Source: Salinirubrum litoreum
GTDB lineage: Archaea > Halobacteriota > Halobacteria > Halobacteriales > Haloferacaceae
Assembly (NCBI RefSeq): GCF_020567425.1
Contig: NZ_JAJCVJ010000001.1
Coordinates: 1,550,001-1,614,000 of the forward strand
Direction: 5' to 3'
DNA: 64,000 nt
The notes under the pieces were generated by a model. That model saw only the letters and a program-made list of their open reading frames with translations. It searched no databases and was not told where the DNA came from. The position numbers and the translations under genes are program-made. Below, one piece after another: positions 25,949-34,790 of this stretch; within the stretch, counting starts at the first letter, position 1; every line of letters starts with the position of its first letter.

Positions 25949-26755
25949 ATGCACCTGTTCGCCGTCCCCGATCTGCCGGAGATCGGTCCGGGGGACGACC
26001 TCGCGGCACTGATCAGCGAGCGCGTCGACCTCCGCCCGGACGACGTAGTCTGTGTCGCCAGCACGGTCGTCTCGAAGGCCGAGGGACGCACCGCCGACCT
26101 CGCCGACTTCCCGGCCGGGCCACGCGCCAGAGAGATCGCCGACCGACTCGCCGACCTCACCGGCGACGAGAAAGACCCCCGCTTCGCGCAGGCCGTCCTG
26201 GAGGAGTCTGTCGACCTGCTGATGGAGGCTCCGTTCCTCCTGACCGAGACGCGCTTCGGCCACGTCGGGGTCAACGCCGGCATCGACCGCTCGAACGTCC
26301 CCGGTGGCGACCTGCTCCTGCTCCCCGAACGTCCGGGCGAGAGCGCCGAACGCATCCGGGCCGGCCTGTCGGGTGCAGACGCACCGACGGGGGTCGACAC
26401 GCCGGCAGCGACCGCCACCGACACACCGGCCGTGCTCGTCACCGACACCTGCGGGCGACCGTTCCGGCACGGCCAGCGCGGGGTCGCGATCGGGTGGGCG
26501 GGTATCCCGGCGAGTCGTGACTGGCGCGGGGAGACCGACCGCGACGGCCGGGAACTGGGCGTCACCGTCGAGAACGTGATCGACGAACTCGCGGCGGCCG
26601 CGAACCTCGTGGCCGGCGAGGGTGCCGGCGGGACCCCGGTAGTCGTGATCCGGGAGTTCGACTTCGGCGACCACGCCGGCAGCGACAACCACTTCCGGGA
26701 GATAGAGGGCGACTTCGTCCGGCAGGCACTCCGGGAGTGGGACTTCGACGGCTGA
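25949..26755 (+). CDS. cofE: Coenzyme F420-0:L-glutamate ligase CofE
   Basis: 268 residues starting MHLFAVPDLPEIGPGDDLAALISERV. CofE adds glutamates to F420-0 using GTP to make gamma-F420-2. Conserved blocks are VCVASTVVSKAEG near the N-terminus, ETRFGHVGVNAGIDRSNVPGG in the middle and VTDTCGRPFRHGQRGVAIGWAG, typical of the family's GTP and metal sites. It is slightly longer than methanogen homologues because of an insert (about 142-155). It lies 121 bp upstream of the mer-like gene on the same strand, so F420 synthesis and use are adjacent. Confidence 0.94.
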   Translation: MHLFAVPDLPEIGPGDDLAALISERVDLRPDDVVCVASTVVSKAEGRTADLADFPAGPRAREIADRLADLTGDEKDPRFAQAVLEESVDLLMEAPFLLTETRFGHVGVNAGIDRSNVPGGDLLLLPERPGESAERIRAGLSGADAPTGVDTPAATATDTPAVLVTDTCGRPFRHGQRGVAIGWAGIPASRDWRGETDRDGRELGVTVENVIDELAAAANLVAGEGAGGTPVVVIREFDFGDHAGSDNHFREIEGDFVRQALREWDFDG

Positions 26756-26876
26756 CCGCAGATCCACGACCACGGTCGCGGGACCGACCACGGGCCCGAA
26801 GCCGACCACCGATACCGGCGACGCCCGCCGACAGTACCCCCATTTAGCAGGCTCCGGTCCTACCGTCCGACAACGA

Positions 26877-27860
26877 ATGCTCGGCATCGAACTCACGCCG
26901 GAACATCCCATCGACCGCGTCGTCGACCTCGGCCAGCGTGCCGAGGCGGCCGGCTACGACACGCTGTTCACCAGTTGCCACTACAACAACCGCGACCCCT
27001 TCGCGGCGCTCGCACGCCTCGCACACGCGACCGACGACATCCGCCTCGGACCGGGCGTCGCCAACCCCTACGAACGCCACCCCGTCACCCTCGCCGCGAA
27101 GACCGCCACGGTCGCCGAGCAGTCCGACGGGCGGGCCGTCTTCGGCATCGGACCGGGCGACCCCTCGACGCTCCGGAACCTCGGCCTCGCGGACGACCGG
27201 GGGCTGCGATCGGTCCTGGAGGCGTTCAAAGTCGCACAACGACTGTGGGCCGGCGAACGCGTCGACCACGAGGGCACCTTCGAGGCGCACGACGCCGGCC
27301 TGAACTTCGACGTGCCGGGCGAGATTCCCGTCTACGTCGGCGGCGAGGGGCCGCACATGTGCCGGATGGCCGGCAAACACGCCGACGGCCTGCTGTTCAA
27401 CGGCTCACACCCGGCCGACCTGTCGTGGGCACGCGACCGCGTCGAGGAGGGGACGGAAGACCGCCCCGACGAGCGCGGCGACTTCGATCTGGCGGCGTAC
27501 GCCAGCGTCAGCGTGAGTGCGGACGCCGAGGCGGCACGGGAGGCCGCGCGACCGCCGACCGCGTTCATCACGGCGGGGGCCGCCCCGCCGGTGTTGGACC
27601 GCCACGGCATCGACCACGACCGCGCAGACGAGATCGGCGAGAAGATCAGTGCCGGCCAGTTCGGCGACGCCTTCGAACTCGTGACGCCGGCGATGGTCGA
27701 GGCGTTCTGTATCGCCGGACCACCCGAGACCGTGGCCGACAGGATGGCGGCGGTGCTGGATCACGCGGACAGTCTCGTCGTCGGATCCCCGCTGGGTCCC
27801 GATCTGGACGCGGCTATCGATCTCGCCGCGACGGCGTACGACCGGGCGACGGGGGAGTGA
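26877..27860 (+). CDS. mer: F420-dependent methylenetetrahydromethanopterin reductase-like (Mer) protein
   Basis: A 327-residue F420-dependent luciferase-like oxidoreductase. It starts MLGIELTPEHPIDRVVDLGQRAEAAGYDTLFTSCHYNNRDPF and contains a family-typical GPGVANPYERHPVTLA stretch. GIGPGDPSTLRNLG and PVYVGGEGPHMCRMAGKHADGLLFNG are Mer/LLM signatures. In haloarchaea Mer probably interconverts methylene and methyl folate-type C1 carriers. A different F420 substrate cannot be excluded, since the LLM family is broad. The 3' end overlaps a convergent small gene by 47 bp. Confidence 0.88.
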   Translation: MLGIELTPEHPIDRVVDLGQRAEAAGYDTLFTSCHYNNRDPFAALARLAHATDDIRLGPGVANPYERHPVTLAAKTATVAEQSDGRAVFGIGPGDPSTLRNLGLADDRGLRSVLEAFKVAQRLWAGERVDHEGTFEAHDAGLNFDVPGEIPVYVGGEGPHMCRMAGKHADGLLFNGSHPADLSWARDRVEEGTEDRPDERGDFDLAAYASVSVSADAEAAREAARPPTAFITAGAAPPVLDRHGIDHDRADEIGEKISAGQFGDAFELVTPAMVEAFCIAGPPETVADRMAAVLDHADSLVVGSPLGPDLDAAIDLAATAYDRATGE

Positions 27861-28056
27861 TACCGACGCCGTCGGCGAGTGCGCCGACGACGAGGAGGCC
27901 GAACCCGACGACGGCGGCCGTTGTCAGGCCCGCGCCGACGAGGAAGACGAGGAGCGCGAGTGGGTCGCCCCGGAGCGCCACGTCCCGGAGGAAGATCACG
28001 ACGAGGTCGCCGATGCTTGTCAACAACGCGACGATGAAGTCGAGCAGTGTCGCCAT
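27814..28056 (-). CDS. Small two-span membrane protein overlapping mer 3' end
   Basis: 80 residues from the ATG at 28056 (MATLLDFIVALLTSIGDLV). It has two hydrophobic segments (about 5-26 and 36-65) and a basic tail (TPSRRDR). The last 47 nt run into the mer coding region on the opposite strand, where the two stop codons converge. Small membrane proteins of this size are common in haloarchaea, but an overlap of this length makes the call uncertain. It is not similar to a family I can name. Confidence 0.5.
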   Translation of the reverse strand: MATLLDFIVALLTSIGDLVVIFLRDVALRGDPLALLVFLVGAGLTTAAVVGFGLLVVGALADGVGITPPSPGRTPSRRDR

Positions 28057-28179
28057 GTCTCCCTGCACGGCGTCGACCGACTTGGGTGTGTCTGCTTCGG
28101 GTGGCGCGAGTCGGCCGAGAGTTGCGTCTCGCGGGTCGGCTCCGCCACGGCTAAGAGTCGTCGGGCGGTGTACGGAGAT

Positions 28180-28479
28180 ATGGGCGGAGACCGGTCGTTA
28201 GACGAGTTCGCCACCGACGACACGGAGCGTGCGGCGTCTGCGGAGACGGACGCCGGTGTCGACGCCGAGTGCGACGAGGGCTCGGAACCGGACTCGACCG
28301 ACGCGACAGCAGACAGTCCCGAGGGCGACGCCCCGGAGCGCGAGGCTGGGGTCGACCCGGCGGAGTCGACGTACGCGTGGTCGCCGTCGGGAGCGACCTG
28401 CGCGTCCTGCGAGGCGACGGTCGAGCGCCGGTGGCGCGACGAGGGGGACCTCGTCTGTGCCGACTGCAAGTCGTGGTAG
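28180..28479 (+). CDS. Small acidic zinc-ribbon protein
   Basis: 99 residues from the ATG at 28180 (MGGDRSLDEFATDD). About 65 acidic, probably disordered residues precede a C-terminal zinc ribbon: CASC and CADC separated by 17 residues. Small haloarchaeal zinc-ribbon proteins like this are uncharacterised. Its stop codon abuts the stop codon of the convergent HTH gene, so the two genes share no spacer. Confidence 0.65.
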   Translation: MGGDRSLDEFATDDTERAASAETDAGVDAECDEGSEPDSTDATADSPEGDAPEREAGVDPAESTYAWSPSGATCASCEATVERRWRDEGDLVCADCKSW

Positions 28480-28830
28480 CTACTCGGTGAAGTTCTGTAC
28501 TGCCGTCTGGACACCGTCGGTGCCCGCGACGAACTGCGCGTCGAGTTCGGCGTTCAGTGCCACGAGGAGGTCGGCGACGGGCGAGTCTGCGAGCGTGTAC
28601 CGCGGGTAGCCACTCTCGGGGTGGTGCTTCCGCATCACGCCCAACTCCACGAGTGCCTCGCGGTGGTTGTGAAACGTCCGCTCGGAGACGCCCGCCTGCC
28701 CCGCGATCTCGGTCGGCAGGAGTTCCTCTCCCCGCGACTCCACGAGGGCACCGGCGATCCGCACGCGCGCCGGGGTCGAGAGTGCCCGTCCGAGCGGCGA
28801 CCTGAACGTCGTGTCGGCGTTGCCGTCCAT
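28480..28830 (-). CDS. Winged-helix DNA-binding protein
   Basis: A 116-residue wHTH protein. The recognition region is LLPTEIAGQAGVSERTFHNHREALVELGVM (about 37-66), followed by a KHHPESGYPRYTL wing. This is the ArsR/MarR-like architecture of many haloarchaeal regulators, but there is no metal-binding cysteine pair, so the effector is not a metal by this site. An inverted repeat GATTTCA-N7-TGAAATC lies 36 bp upstream of its start and may be its autoregulatory operator. Confidence 0.85.
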   Translation of the reverse strand: MDGNADTTFRSPLGRALSTPARVRIAGALVESRGEELLPTEIAGQAGVSERTFHNHREALVELGVMRKHHPESGYPRYTLADSPVADLLVALNAELDAQFVAGTDGVQTAVQNFTE

Positions 28831-28866
28831 ACACCGACTCTCGTGTGTGTCACCAAGTGTGTTTCT

Positions 28867-28887
28867 GATTTCACAGTCCCTGAAATC
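28867..28887 (-). promoter_or_regulatory. Inverted repeat GATTTCA-N7-TGAAATC upstream of wHTH gene
   Basis: 7-bp perfect arms with a 7-nt spacer, 36-57 bp upstream of the wHTH start at 28830. This lies just beyond the usual TATA position for a leaderless haloarchaeal promoter. The flanking AT-rich stretch (28861-28985) contains further TTT/AAA runs. The site is suited to a dimeric wHTH regulator, and the adjacent wHTH gene is the obvious candidate. No experimental support is visible from the sequence. Confidence 0.5.
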
Positions 28888-29207
28888 GACGGCACACTTT
28901 TTGACATAGAGGCAATCTGCGTGGTATTTCCTCAGAAACGTGTTGAGAAGATGCTTTTTCCCCCAGTAATTTTAAGCTACTGGCAAGACCACCACAGGGC
29001 ACTGCGTCGCCGAGTGTTCACGGTCGATTTCGTTCCGTCGAGCCACTCGGTGAACCGAACTCTCCCAGGGACTCATGTACGCCTACTCGACTCACTACTG
29101 CGAAGCGGAACAGCACCACGACCACGTCACACGACAGACGACACCCCGGTCTGCAGACGGCGTCGCACCTCGACGTGGCCGACAGACGGCGGGTGGAGGT
29201 GAGCGCC
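28888..29207. other. AT-rich intergenic region between two regulators
   Basis: No credible gene in these 320 nt. The AT-rich left half contains TTTTTGACATAG and TTTTTCCCCCAGTAATTTTAAGC, the latter a possible TATA element on either strand. The right half returns to normal GC. The region separates two divergent regulatory genes and probably holds both promoters. Confidence 0.5.
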
Positions 29208-29543
29208 GTGAGTAACACGCCGGAGTTCCGACTCGGCGACGTGTCGGCGTTCCAGCGCGACCTGCTGACCGCTATCGGACTCTTGGAACAGGACGACGAG
29301 ACGCCGACGACCCGCGGGATGATCGACATTCTCGACCCGTACTACTCGGAGTCGATCACCCGTGGTCGGTTGAGTCGGAACCTCGACGACCTCTCTCGGC
29401 GCGACATGATCGACGTGGAACCGGTCGACGGACGGACGAACGCCTACTTCCTCACCGACACCGGCCGGTCGATGCTCCGCCGGAGTGTCGAACTCCGGCT
29501 CGGCGCACTCGAAGACGTGGAAGCGAACGGACAGAACGCCTGA
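29208..29543 (+). CDS. PadR-like winged-helix regulator
   Basis: 111 residues from the GTG at 29208 (MSNTPEFRLGDVSAFQRDLLTAIGLLEQ). The fold follows the PadR/wHTH pattern: ESITRGRLSRNLDDLSRRDMIDVEPVDGRTNAYFLTDTGRSMLRRSVELRLGALEDV, with the winged part then a dimerisation helix. PadR proteins sense aromatic acids or stress, but the archaeal ligand is unknown. The start could instead be the in-frame ATG at 29175, which would add 11 low-complexity residues. Confidence 0.8.
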   Translation: MSNTPEFRLGDVSAFQRDLLTAIGLLEQDDETPTTRGMIDILDPYYSESITRGRLSRNLDDLSRRDMIDVEPVDGRTNAYFLTDTGRSMLRRSVELRLGALEDVEANGQNA

Positions 29544-29589
29544 TCGGGGGCCGCCGACTCTCCCGTTCTCTCGACAGATCCGGGTTCGA

Positions 29590-30110
29590 TCAGTGACGAC
29601 CGTGACGAGCGCGTGACACCGACCCGAAACGTCTCTGTGACGGCGAAACCAGCGTGCTCCACGGCGACACTGCGACCGCTGACCGTACCGCCATAGCGAC
29701 GGTCGACGGCACTGCCACAGTCACAGCGACCGCGACGATTGCTAGCGCACCTCTGCCACGACCGCACGGCACAGCGACAGCACCGCACCGCGACCGCCTC
29801 CGCGACAGCACCGCACCTCGGTCCTCCCCAGCCTCGGCGGGCAACGAGAGCGCCCGCCTCCACCGTCAGCGGCACGCTCTGAGGAGCCTTCGTCACCGGC
29901 GCTCCGCGTCGGTTGCTGGCGAGAGCTTTGCTCTCGCTCTGTCGTCGGCGCGCCGCGCCGACTGCCAGCGAGACCCTCGGTCTCGCCCTGTTCGGTTCCC
30001 TCGGGAAGACCTCGCGCGCGTCGGAGTCGCGCGCGCCGAGTGGTCGGCAAGAGCCCGTGCCACACCAGCCACCAGAGACACCCCGACCGCGACGTCCCGA
30101 GCGTCTGCGC
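29590..30110 (+). repeat. Mosaic hairpin repeat, copy 3
   Basis: Lies between convergent genes. After the GACAGCACCGCACC low-complexity start and TCCTCCCCAGCCTCG flank comes a core hairpin with a different, shorter loop: GGCGGGC at 29836-29842, loop AACGAGAGC, GCCCGCC at 29852-29858. Then come perfect hairpins at 29919-29937 (GCGAGAGC/GCTCTCGC), 29944-29962 (GTCGGCGC/GCGCCGAC) and 29968-29986 (GCGAGACC/GGTCTCGC), each with a 3-nt loop. The terminal CTTTCACC box is not seen. Confidence 0.78.
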
Positions 30111-30116
30111 GCGGCC

Positions 30117-32261
30117 TCAGTCCGCGCTCACGCCGGAGTCGTCGCCGACTTCCACGTCCTCGACCGACACCGCGCCACTGCCGGCGTCGAGCGCCTCGAC
30201 CAGCAGTTCCGCCACGTCGATCACCTCGATGTCGTCCTCGAAGTCGCCCGTCTTCCGGCCGTCCTCGTACATCGTCCCGCACATCGGACAGGCGACGACG
30301 AACTTCTCGACTGCGTCGCCGGCGTCGGTGTCTTCGAGGGCTTCGCGCAGGCGCTCCTCCGAGGGCTTCGTCTCCTCGTTCTGGTCCATCCACAGGCCAC
30401 CACCGCCGCCACCACAGCAGAAGGAGTCCTTCCGGTTGCGGGGCATCTCCGAGAGTCGCGCGCCGGTCGCGCGCACCAGTTCACGGGGGGCCTCGTACTC
30501 GTGGTTGTACCGCCCGAGGTGACAGGGGTCGTGGTAGGTGACGGTGTAGTCGAGTTCGGTGCCCGCGAGGTCGATGCGGCCCGACTCGACGAGGGTCTCC
30601 ACGACCTGCGTGTAGTGGAACACCGGGTAGTCGAACTCCACGCCCAGTTCTGCGGCCATCTCGGGATACTCGTTCGAGAAGGTGTTGTACGAGTGCGGGT
30701 CGGTACAGACGATCTTCTCGAACTCGCAGTCGGCCATCGCGCCGGCGTTGTCCTCGACGAGCATCTCGAAGAGGCCCTCCTCGCCCACGCGGCGCACGTC
30801 GTTGCCGTCGTTCTGCTCGTCCTCGTAGAGGATGCCGTAGGAGACGCCGCTCGCCTCGAACAGACGCGCCAGCGACCGGGCGACGCGCTGGTTCCGCTCG
30901 TCGTAGGAGGGGTAGTCGCCGACGTACCAGAGGAACTCCACGTCCGCCTCGCGGGCGTCCGGCACCTCGAAGTCCAGGTCGTCGGTCCAGTCCGGCCGCT
31001 TGCGCTGGGGGTCGCCGAAGGCGTTCCCGTTCTGGAAGACGTTCATCATCGCGTCCTGCACGTTCTCCTGCATCTGGCCCGTCTCGGTCAGGCGGCGGTT
31101 CATCTCGGTGAAGTGCGTGAGGTGCTCGATCTCGACCGGACAGGCGTCCATGCAGGCCATGCAGGCCATGCACGACTCCATCGACTCGCTGTCGATGACG
31201 GACGTCCCGCCGTCGGCGACGATCTCGACCGAGTCGGTCTCACCGGCGTCCAGTTCCTCACGGTAGGTCTTCAGGTCGAGGATGACGTCGCGCGGGTCCA
31301 GATTGCGCCCGGAGGCCTTCGCGGGACAGACCGACGAACAGCGGCCGCACTTCGTACAGGCGTCCTGATCGAGCATCGCCTTCCACGAGAAGTCGTCGAC
31401 GGAGGTGTAGCCGATCTCGTCGGGCGCGGCGTCCGAGGGCACACCGGGCAGTCGCCGACCCGCTTTCTCGTCGCGCGTGACGACGTTGGCGAAGGAGGAG
31501 ATCATGTGGAACGGCTTCGCGTAGGGGATCCACGCGACGAACGCCAGCGCGAGCAGGGCGTGTGACCACCAGCCCCACCAGTAGAGCGACTCGGCGAGCC
31601 CGGCCGACACGCCGGCGGCGTCGAAGACGAGCGCGAGGAAGTAGCCGACGAAGCTGACCGTCTCGAAGGAGGGGAAGCCGGTCCCGACGATGCGCAGGCC
31701 CTCGATGAGGTAGCCGCCCACACCGAGGAGGAACAGCGACCAGACGAACAGCGCGTCCTCGTTCGAGGTGTGTTTGCCCCACAGCCGCTCGTTCCGGACG
31801 GCGTACCGGCGGTAGAGCGCCATGCCGACCCCGACGACGAAGAGGAGACCCATCGCGTCCATCACCAGCGAGTACGAGAGGTAGAAGTCGCCGACGAAGA
31901 AGGAGGGCTGGCCCAGCAGTTTCGTCCAGATGTCCATGTCGATGGCGAGGATGGTCGTCCCGATCAGCAGGGTGAGAAAGCCCCAGAGGATGAAGGAGTG
32001 CATCAGGCCGCCGTAGAGGTCGCGGTCGAACTGTTTCTCGTTCGAGCCGACGATCTTCGCCGCCGACGTGACGCGCGTCGAGAGGTCGTCGAGTCGCGGG
32101 AAGGGGTCCTCGGTCCCGCGCGCGTAGCGGGCGAACCGCTCGTACAGGCCGTACAGGAAGACGAGGATAGCGACGGCCGCGAAGAAGTAGAAGGCGACCT
32201 CGCCCACCGGACTGATGGTCCAGAAGGTCTCCCGCGTCGGCGTCGTCTGCAGGAATGTCAT
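30117..32261 (-). CDS. Membrane iron-sulfur oxidoreductase (HdrD-like, NarI-like domain fused)
   Basis: A 714-residue protein. An N-terminal five- to six-helix domain (about 20-265, with paired His residues as in NarI/DsrM heme b domains) leads into two [4Fe-4S] ferredoxin motifs, CTKCGRCSSVCP and CMACMACMDACP. Two CCG-type cysteine-rich modules follow (HDPCHLGRY and FCCGGGGGG...CPMCG). This architecture matches the HdrD/GlpC-like membrane oxidoreductases that in haloarchaea are often linked to EtfAB and fatty-acid oxidation, delivering electrons to menaquinone. The role here is inferred from architecture. Confidence 0.9.
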   Translation of the reverse strand: MTFLQTTPTRETFWTISPVGEVAFYFFAAVAILVFLYGLYERFARYARGTEDPFPRLDDLSTRVTSAAKIVGSNEKQFDRDLYGGLMHSFILWGFLTLLIGTTILAIDMDIWTKLLGQPSFFVGDFYLSYSLVMDAMGLLFVVGVGMALYRRYAVRNERLWGKHTSNEDALFVWSLFLLGVGGYLIEGLRIVGTGFPSFETVSFVGYFLALVFDAAGVSAGLAESLYWWGWWSHALLALAFVAWIPYAKPFHMISSFANVVTRDEKAGRRLPGVPSDAAPDEIGYTSVDDFSWKAMLDQDACTKCGRCSSVCPAKASGRNLDPRDVILDLKTYREELDAGETDSVEIVADGGTSVIDSESMESCMACMACMDACPVEIEHLTHFTEMNRRLTETGQMQENVQDAMMNVFQNGNAFGDPQRKRPDWTDDLDFEVPDAREADVEFLWYVGDYPSYDERNQRVARSLARLFEASGVSYGILYEDEQNDGNDVRRVGEEGLFEMLVEDNAGAMADCEFEKIVCTDPHSYNTFSNEYPEMAAELGVEFDYPVFHYTQVVETLVESGRIDLAGTELDYTVTYHDPCHLGRYNHEYEAPRELVRATGARLSEMPRNRKDSFCCGGGGGGLWMDQNEETKPSEERLREALEDTDAGDAVEKFVVACPMCGTMYEDGRKTGDFEDDIEVIDVAELLVEALDAGSGAVSVEDVEVGDDSGVSAD

Positions 32262-32441
32262 AGTCGTTCACGCGGGTACGGCAGGGTTAAATCTTGCCAC
32301 ACCGCACGGGCGTTTGACAGACGTTTCCGCGCGCAGTCCGGGAGTCCCGGGTGCAGTCGGCAGGCCGCGTCTCGCCGGGTCGAGCCTCACCGGAGGGCAG
32401 TCGCCGGAAGCACCTTCCGACAGGCGTGTCTCGCTCCGATT

Positions 32442-32636
32442 GTGACCGACGGCTTCACCGCCCACCTCCTCGCGGACGCGCGACTCAGACTCCTCGGTGT
32501 CGTCTTCGCGGGCGTCGTCCTCGTCGTCGGCGGCGTCCTCCAGTTCGTCCTCCCCACGAGCCAGTGGCTCCCGGCCAGCCTCGCGATCGGACTCCTCGTC
32601 ACTGTCGGCGTCGGCCGCCGGTGGGTCGGCGGCTGA
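32442..32636 (+). CDS. Small two-span membrane protein
   Basis: 64 residues from a GTG at 32442 (MTDGFTAHLLADARLRLLGVVFAGVVLVVGGVLQFVLPTS). Two hydrophobic segments (about 15-40 and 43-60) are joined by PTSQWLP. I recognise no family. It is divergent from the HdrD-like gene, and its start is chosen to keep the first helix close to the N-terminus. Confidence 0.5.
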   Translation: MTDGFTAHLLADARLRLLGVVFAGVVLVVGGVLQFVLPTSQWLPASLAIGLLVTVGVGRRWVGG

Positions 32637-32678
32637 GGCGCGCACCGACCACGACGGGCCCCACTCGGACGAAGCGGC

Positions 32679-33383
32679 TCACAGCAGAACCGACACCGCC
32701 AGTCCGAGTCCGACGACCGCCCCGACCAGATCGCGCGGGGCGAACGCCAGCGCCGGAAGCGTCGGGTTCCACGCGAGACAGCGCGCCCGGAGCGCCAGCG
32801 CGAGTCGGTCCGCCCGCCCGAACGCCCGCGAGAGGCCGGCGGCCGCGGCCACCTGGATGCGCTCGTCCAGCCGACGCTCGCTGCCGAGTCGCGCGGCCAT
32901 CGCCTCTCGCGCCCGGCGCACGTCGTCGCGCAGGACCGGGAGAAACCGGAAGACGAGCGCCACCCCGATCCCGAGAAACTGGCCCGGTCGCCCCGGTATC
33001 GTCCGCTGGATGGCCGCCCGCGTCTCCCGGACCGGCGTCGTGCGGACGTACGCCGCCGAGACGAGCAGGATCAGGGAGACACGATAGCTCGCGAGCAGGG
33101 GGAAGACAGCATCCGCCGGCACGAACCACGGCGCGCCGAGCGTCACCCCCTCGACGACCGGCGAGACGACGAGAAACGGGAGGACGTACCGGTAGGCCCA
33201 CAGCGTCCGGATCGGGGAGGTGTCGGCCGCCAGTAGCAGGCCGGCGGTGACGACCGAGAGGACGGCGAGGCCGCCCGGCGTCGTGTGCGCGAACGCGGCC
33301 GCGACGAAGGCGAACTGGACGAACAGCTTCGTCCGGGGATCGAGGCGGTGGGCGAGACTGTCGCCCGGTTCGTAGGTCAGCAT
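32679..33383 (-). CDS. bioN: ECF transporter T component (BioN)
   Basis: A 234-residue transmembrane coupling subunit of an energy-coupling factor importer. DPRTKL at the N-terminus and the C-terminal AIQRTIPGRPGQFLGIG...RFLPVLRDDVRRAREAMAARLG segment contain the coupling-helix ARxxG-type region (AREAMAARLG). It lies third in the bioY-bioM-bioN unit and overlaps the preceding ATPase gene by 7 bp, so the three are co-expressed. Its presence alongside BioY argues for a dedicated biotin importer rather than a shared module. Confidence 0.88.
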   Translation of the reverse strand: MLTYEPGDSLAHRLDPRTKLFVQFAFVAAAFAHTTPGGLAVLSVVTAGLLLAADTSPIRTLWAYRYVLPFLVVSPVVEGVTLGAPWFVPADAVFPLLASYRVSLILLVSAAYVRTTPVRETRAAIQRTIPGRPGQFLGIGVALVFRFLPVLRDDVRRAREAMAARLGSERRLDERIQVAAAAGLSRAFGRADRLALALRARCLAWNPTLPALAFAPRDLVGAVVGLGLAVSVLL

Positions 33384-34138
33384 CGGTCGTCTCGGTCGTC
33401 GGTCGAGTGACTCGACTCGCCGGCGTCCGACGCCTCCGCTGGCGGCACGCGCACCCCGAGGTCGGCGAGTCGGTCGCGGGCGTCCGCAGGAGCGGCGTCC
33501 AGTGCGATCTCGCCGTCCTGCATCGCCACGACCCGATCCGCGAGGGGCAGTGCGTCCCGCAAGTCGTGAGTGACGAGGACGATGCCGGTGCCCTCGGCGT
33601 GGCGCTCCCGGAGGCGGGCGACGACCGACTCGCGGGCCGGCGCGTCGAGTCCGGTGAAGGGTTCGTCCAGCACGAGGTGGCTCGGCTCCATCGCCAGCGC
33701 ACCCGCGATGGCGACGCGTTCGCGCTCGCCGCCAGAGAGTGAATCGATCCGCTCCGTCTCCCTGCCGGCCATCCCGACCGCGTCCAGCGCGTCGGCGACC
33801 CGGCGGTCGATCTCCGCGCGCGTGAGGCCGAGGTTCTCCGGGCCGAAGGCTACGTCCGCGCCGACGGTCGCGGCGACGATCTGGTCGCGGGGGTCCTGAA
33901 ACACCATCCCGACCGCGGTGCGCGCCGCGACGAGATCGTCGGCGACGGCCGTGCCGTCGACCAGCACCGCGCCGGAGTCGGGTGTCAGGAGACCGTTGCA
34001 GTGCCGGACGAGCGTCGTCTTCCCGGAGCCGTTCGCGCCTGCGAGGACCAGAAACTCCCCGTCCGGGATCGTCAGCGAGACCGAGTCGAGCGCGAGGGAG
34101 TCGCCGTACCGATGAGTGACGTCGCGGAGTTCGATCAT
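33377..34138 (-). CDS. bioM: ECF transporter ATPase (BioM)
   Basis: A 253-residue ABC ATPase of the EcfA/CbiO type. Walker A is GANGSGKTT, the Q-loop is FQDPRDQ, the signature is LSGGERE and Walker B is HLVLDEPFTG, with H in VTHDL. All are intact. The C-terminus is acidic and Ser-rich. One ATPase gene is present; a BioM homodimer would serve both ATP sites. It lies 57 bp downstream of bioY and overlaps bioN. Confidence 0.9.
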   Translation of the reverse strand: MIELRDVTHRYGDSLALDSVSLTIPDGEFLVLAGANGSGKTTLVRHCNGLLTPDSGAVLVDGTAVADDLVAARTAVGMVFQDPRDQIVAATVGADVAFGPENLGLTRAEIDRRVADALDAVGMAGRETERIDSLSGGERERVAIAGALAMEPSHLVLDEPFTGLDAPARESVVARLRERHAEGTGIVLVTHDLRDALPLADRVVAMQDGEIALDAAPADARDRLADLGVRVPPAEASDAGESSHSTDDRDDRC

Positions 34139-34195
34139 CGGGTCGGCTCCAGGCCGATCGGCGGCCGCCGTCTCGGGTCGGATCGCGTCACGGTC

Positions 34196-34777
34196 TCAGT
34201 CCGCCGAGAGGCGGTCGCTCCGGACGATGCCGACCGCGGCGGCGATCTTGACCGCCTCGAAGGGGACGAACGCGAGCGCCGAGACGACGAACGCCTCGAC
34301 GAGGCCGACACCCTGCACGAGGGCGAAACCGGCCGTCCCGAGACCGTAGATGACCACGGTCCCCGCGAGCATCGCGCCGACGAGTCGGGGCGTGGAGGCG
34401 CGGTCGTAGTTCCCCAGATCGAGGCCACCGTGGACGACCACGCCGATCACGAGCGCCGCGACCGGATACGACCAGAGGTAGCCCGCCGTGAAGCCGACGA
34501 GTGGCTGGAGGCCCGCCTGTCCGCCGGCGAAGACGGGTGCGCCGGCCGCGCCCGCCGCGAGGTACAGCAGGATCGACGCGCTCCCCCAGACGGGACCGAG
34601 CATGATCCCCGCGAGGAAGACGCCCAGTACCTGGAGCGTGATCGGTGTGGGCGAGAGCGGGTTCGGGAAGGAGACGTAGGCGAACGCCCCCATCAGTGCC
34701 GCGAAGAGCGCGGCCCGGGCGAGGTTGCCGACGGCTTCCTCTCCGACCAGTTCGACAGAGTCCGTGTTCGTCACCAT
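34196..34777 (-). CDS. bioY: Biotin transporter substrate-binding subunit BioY
   Basis: A 193-residue S component with six hydrophobic segments. Diagnostic are PLSPTPITLQVLGVFLAGIMLGP and YLAAGAAGAPVFAGGQAGLQPLVGFTAGYLWSYP, both characteristic of BioY. It binds biotin and is energised by BioM/BioN. The start codon at 34777 lies 13 bp from a BirA-type operator, so the operon is predicted to be biotin-repressed. First gene of the bioYMN operon. Confidence 0.94.
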   Translation of the reverse strand: MVTNTDSVELVGEEAVGNLARAALFAALMGAFAYVSFPNPLSPTPITLQVLGVFLAGIMLGPVWGSASILLYLAAGAAGAPVFAGGQAGLQPLVGFTAGYLWSYPVAALVIGVVVHGGLDLGNYDRASTPRLVGAMLAGTVVIYGLGTAGFALVQGVGLVEAFVVSALAFVPFEAVKIAAAVGIVRSDRLSAD

Positions 34778-34790
34778 GCTCCCGGCTCTC

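Noticed and set aside
24551-26911. A single 786-residue reading frame covering priL and the cofE region
   Set aside because: Residues upstream of the Met at 25678 are antisense to cofE and Arg/Pro-rich. PriL's normal length fits the start at 25678.
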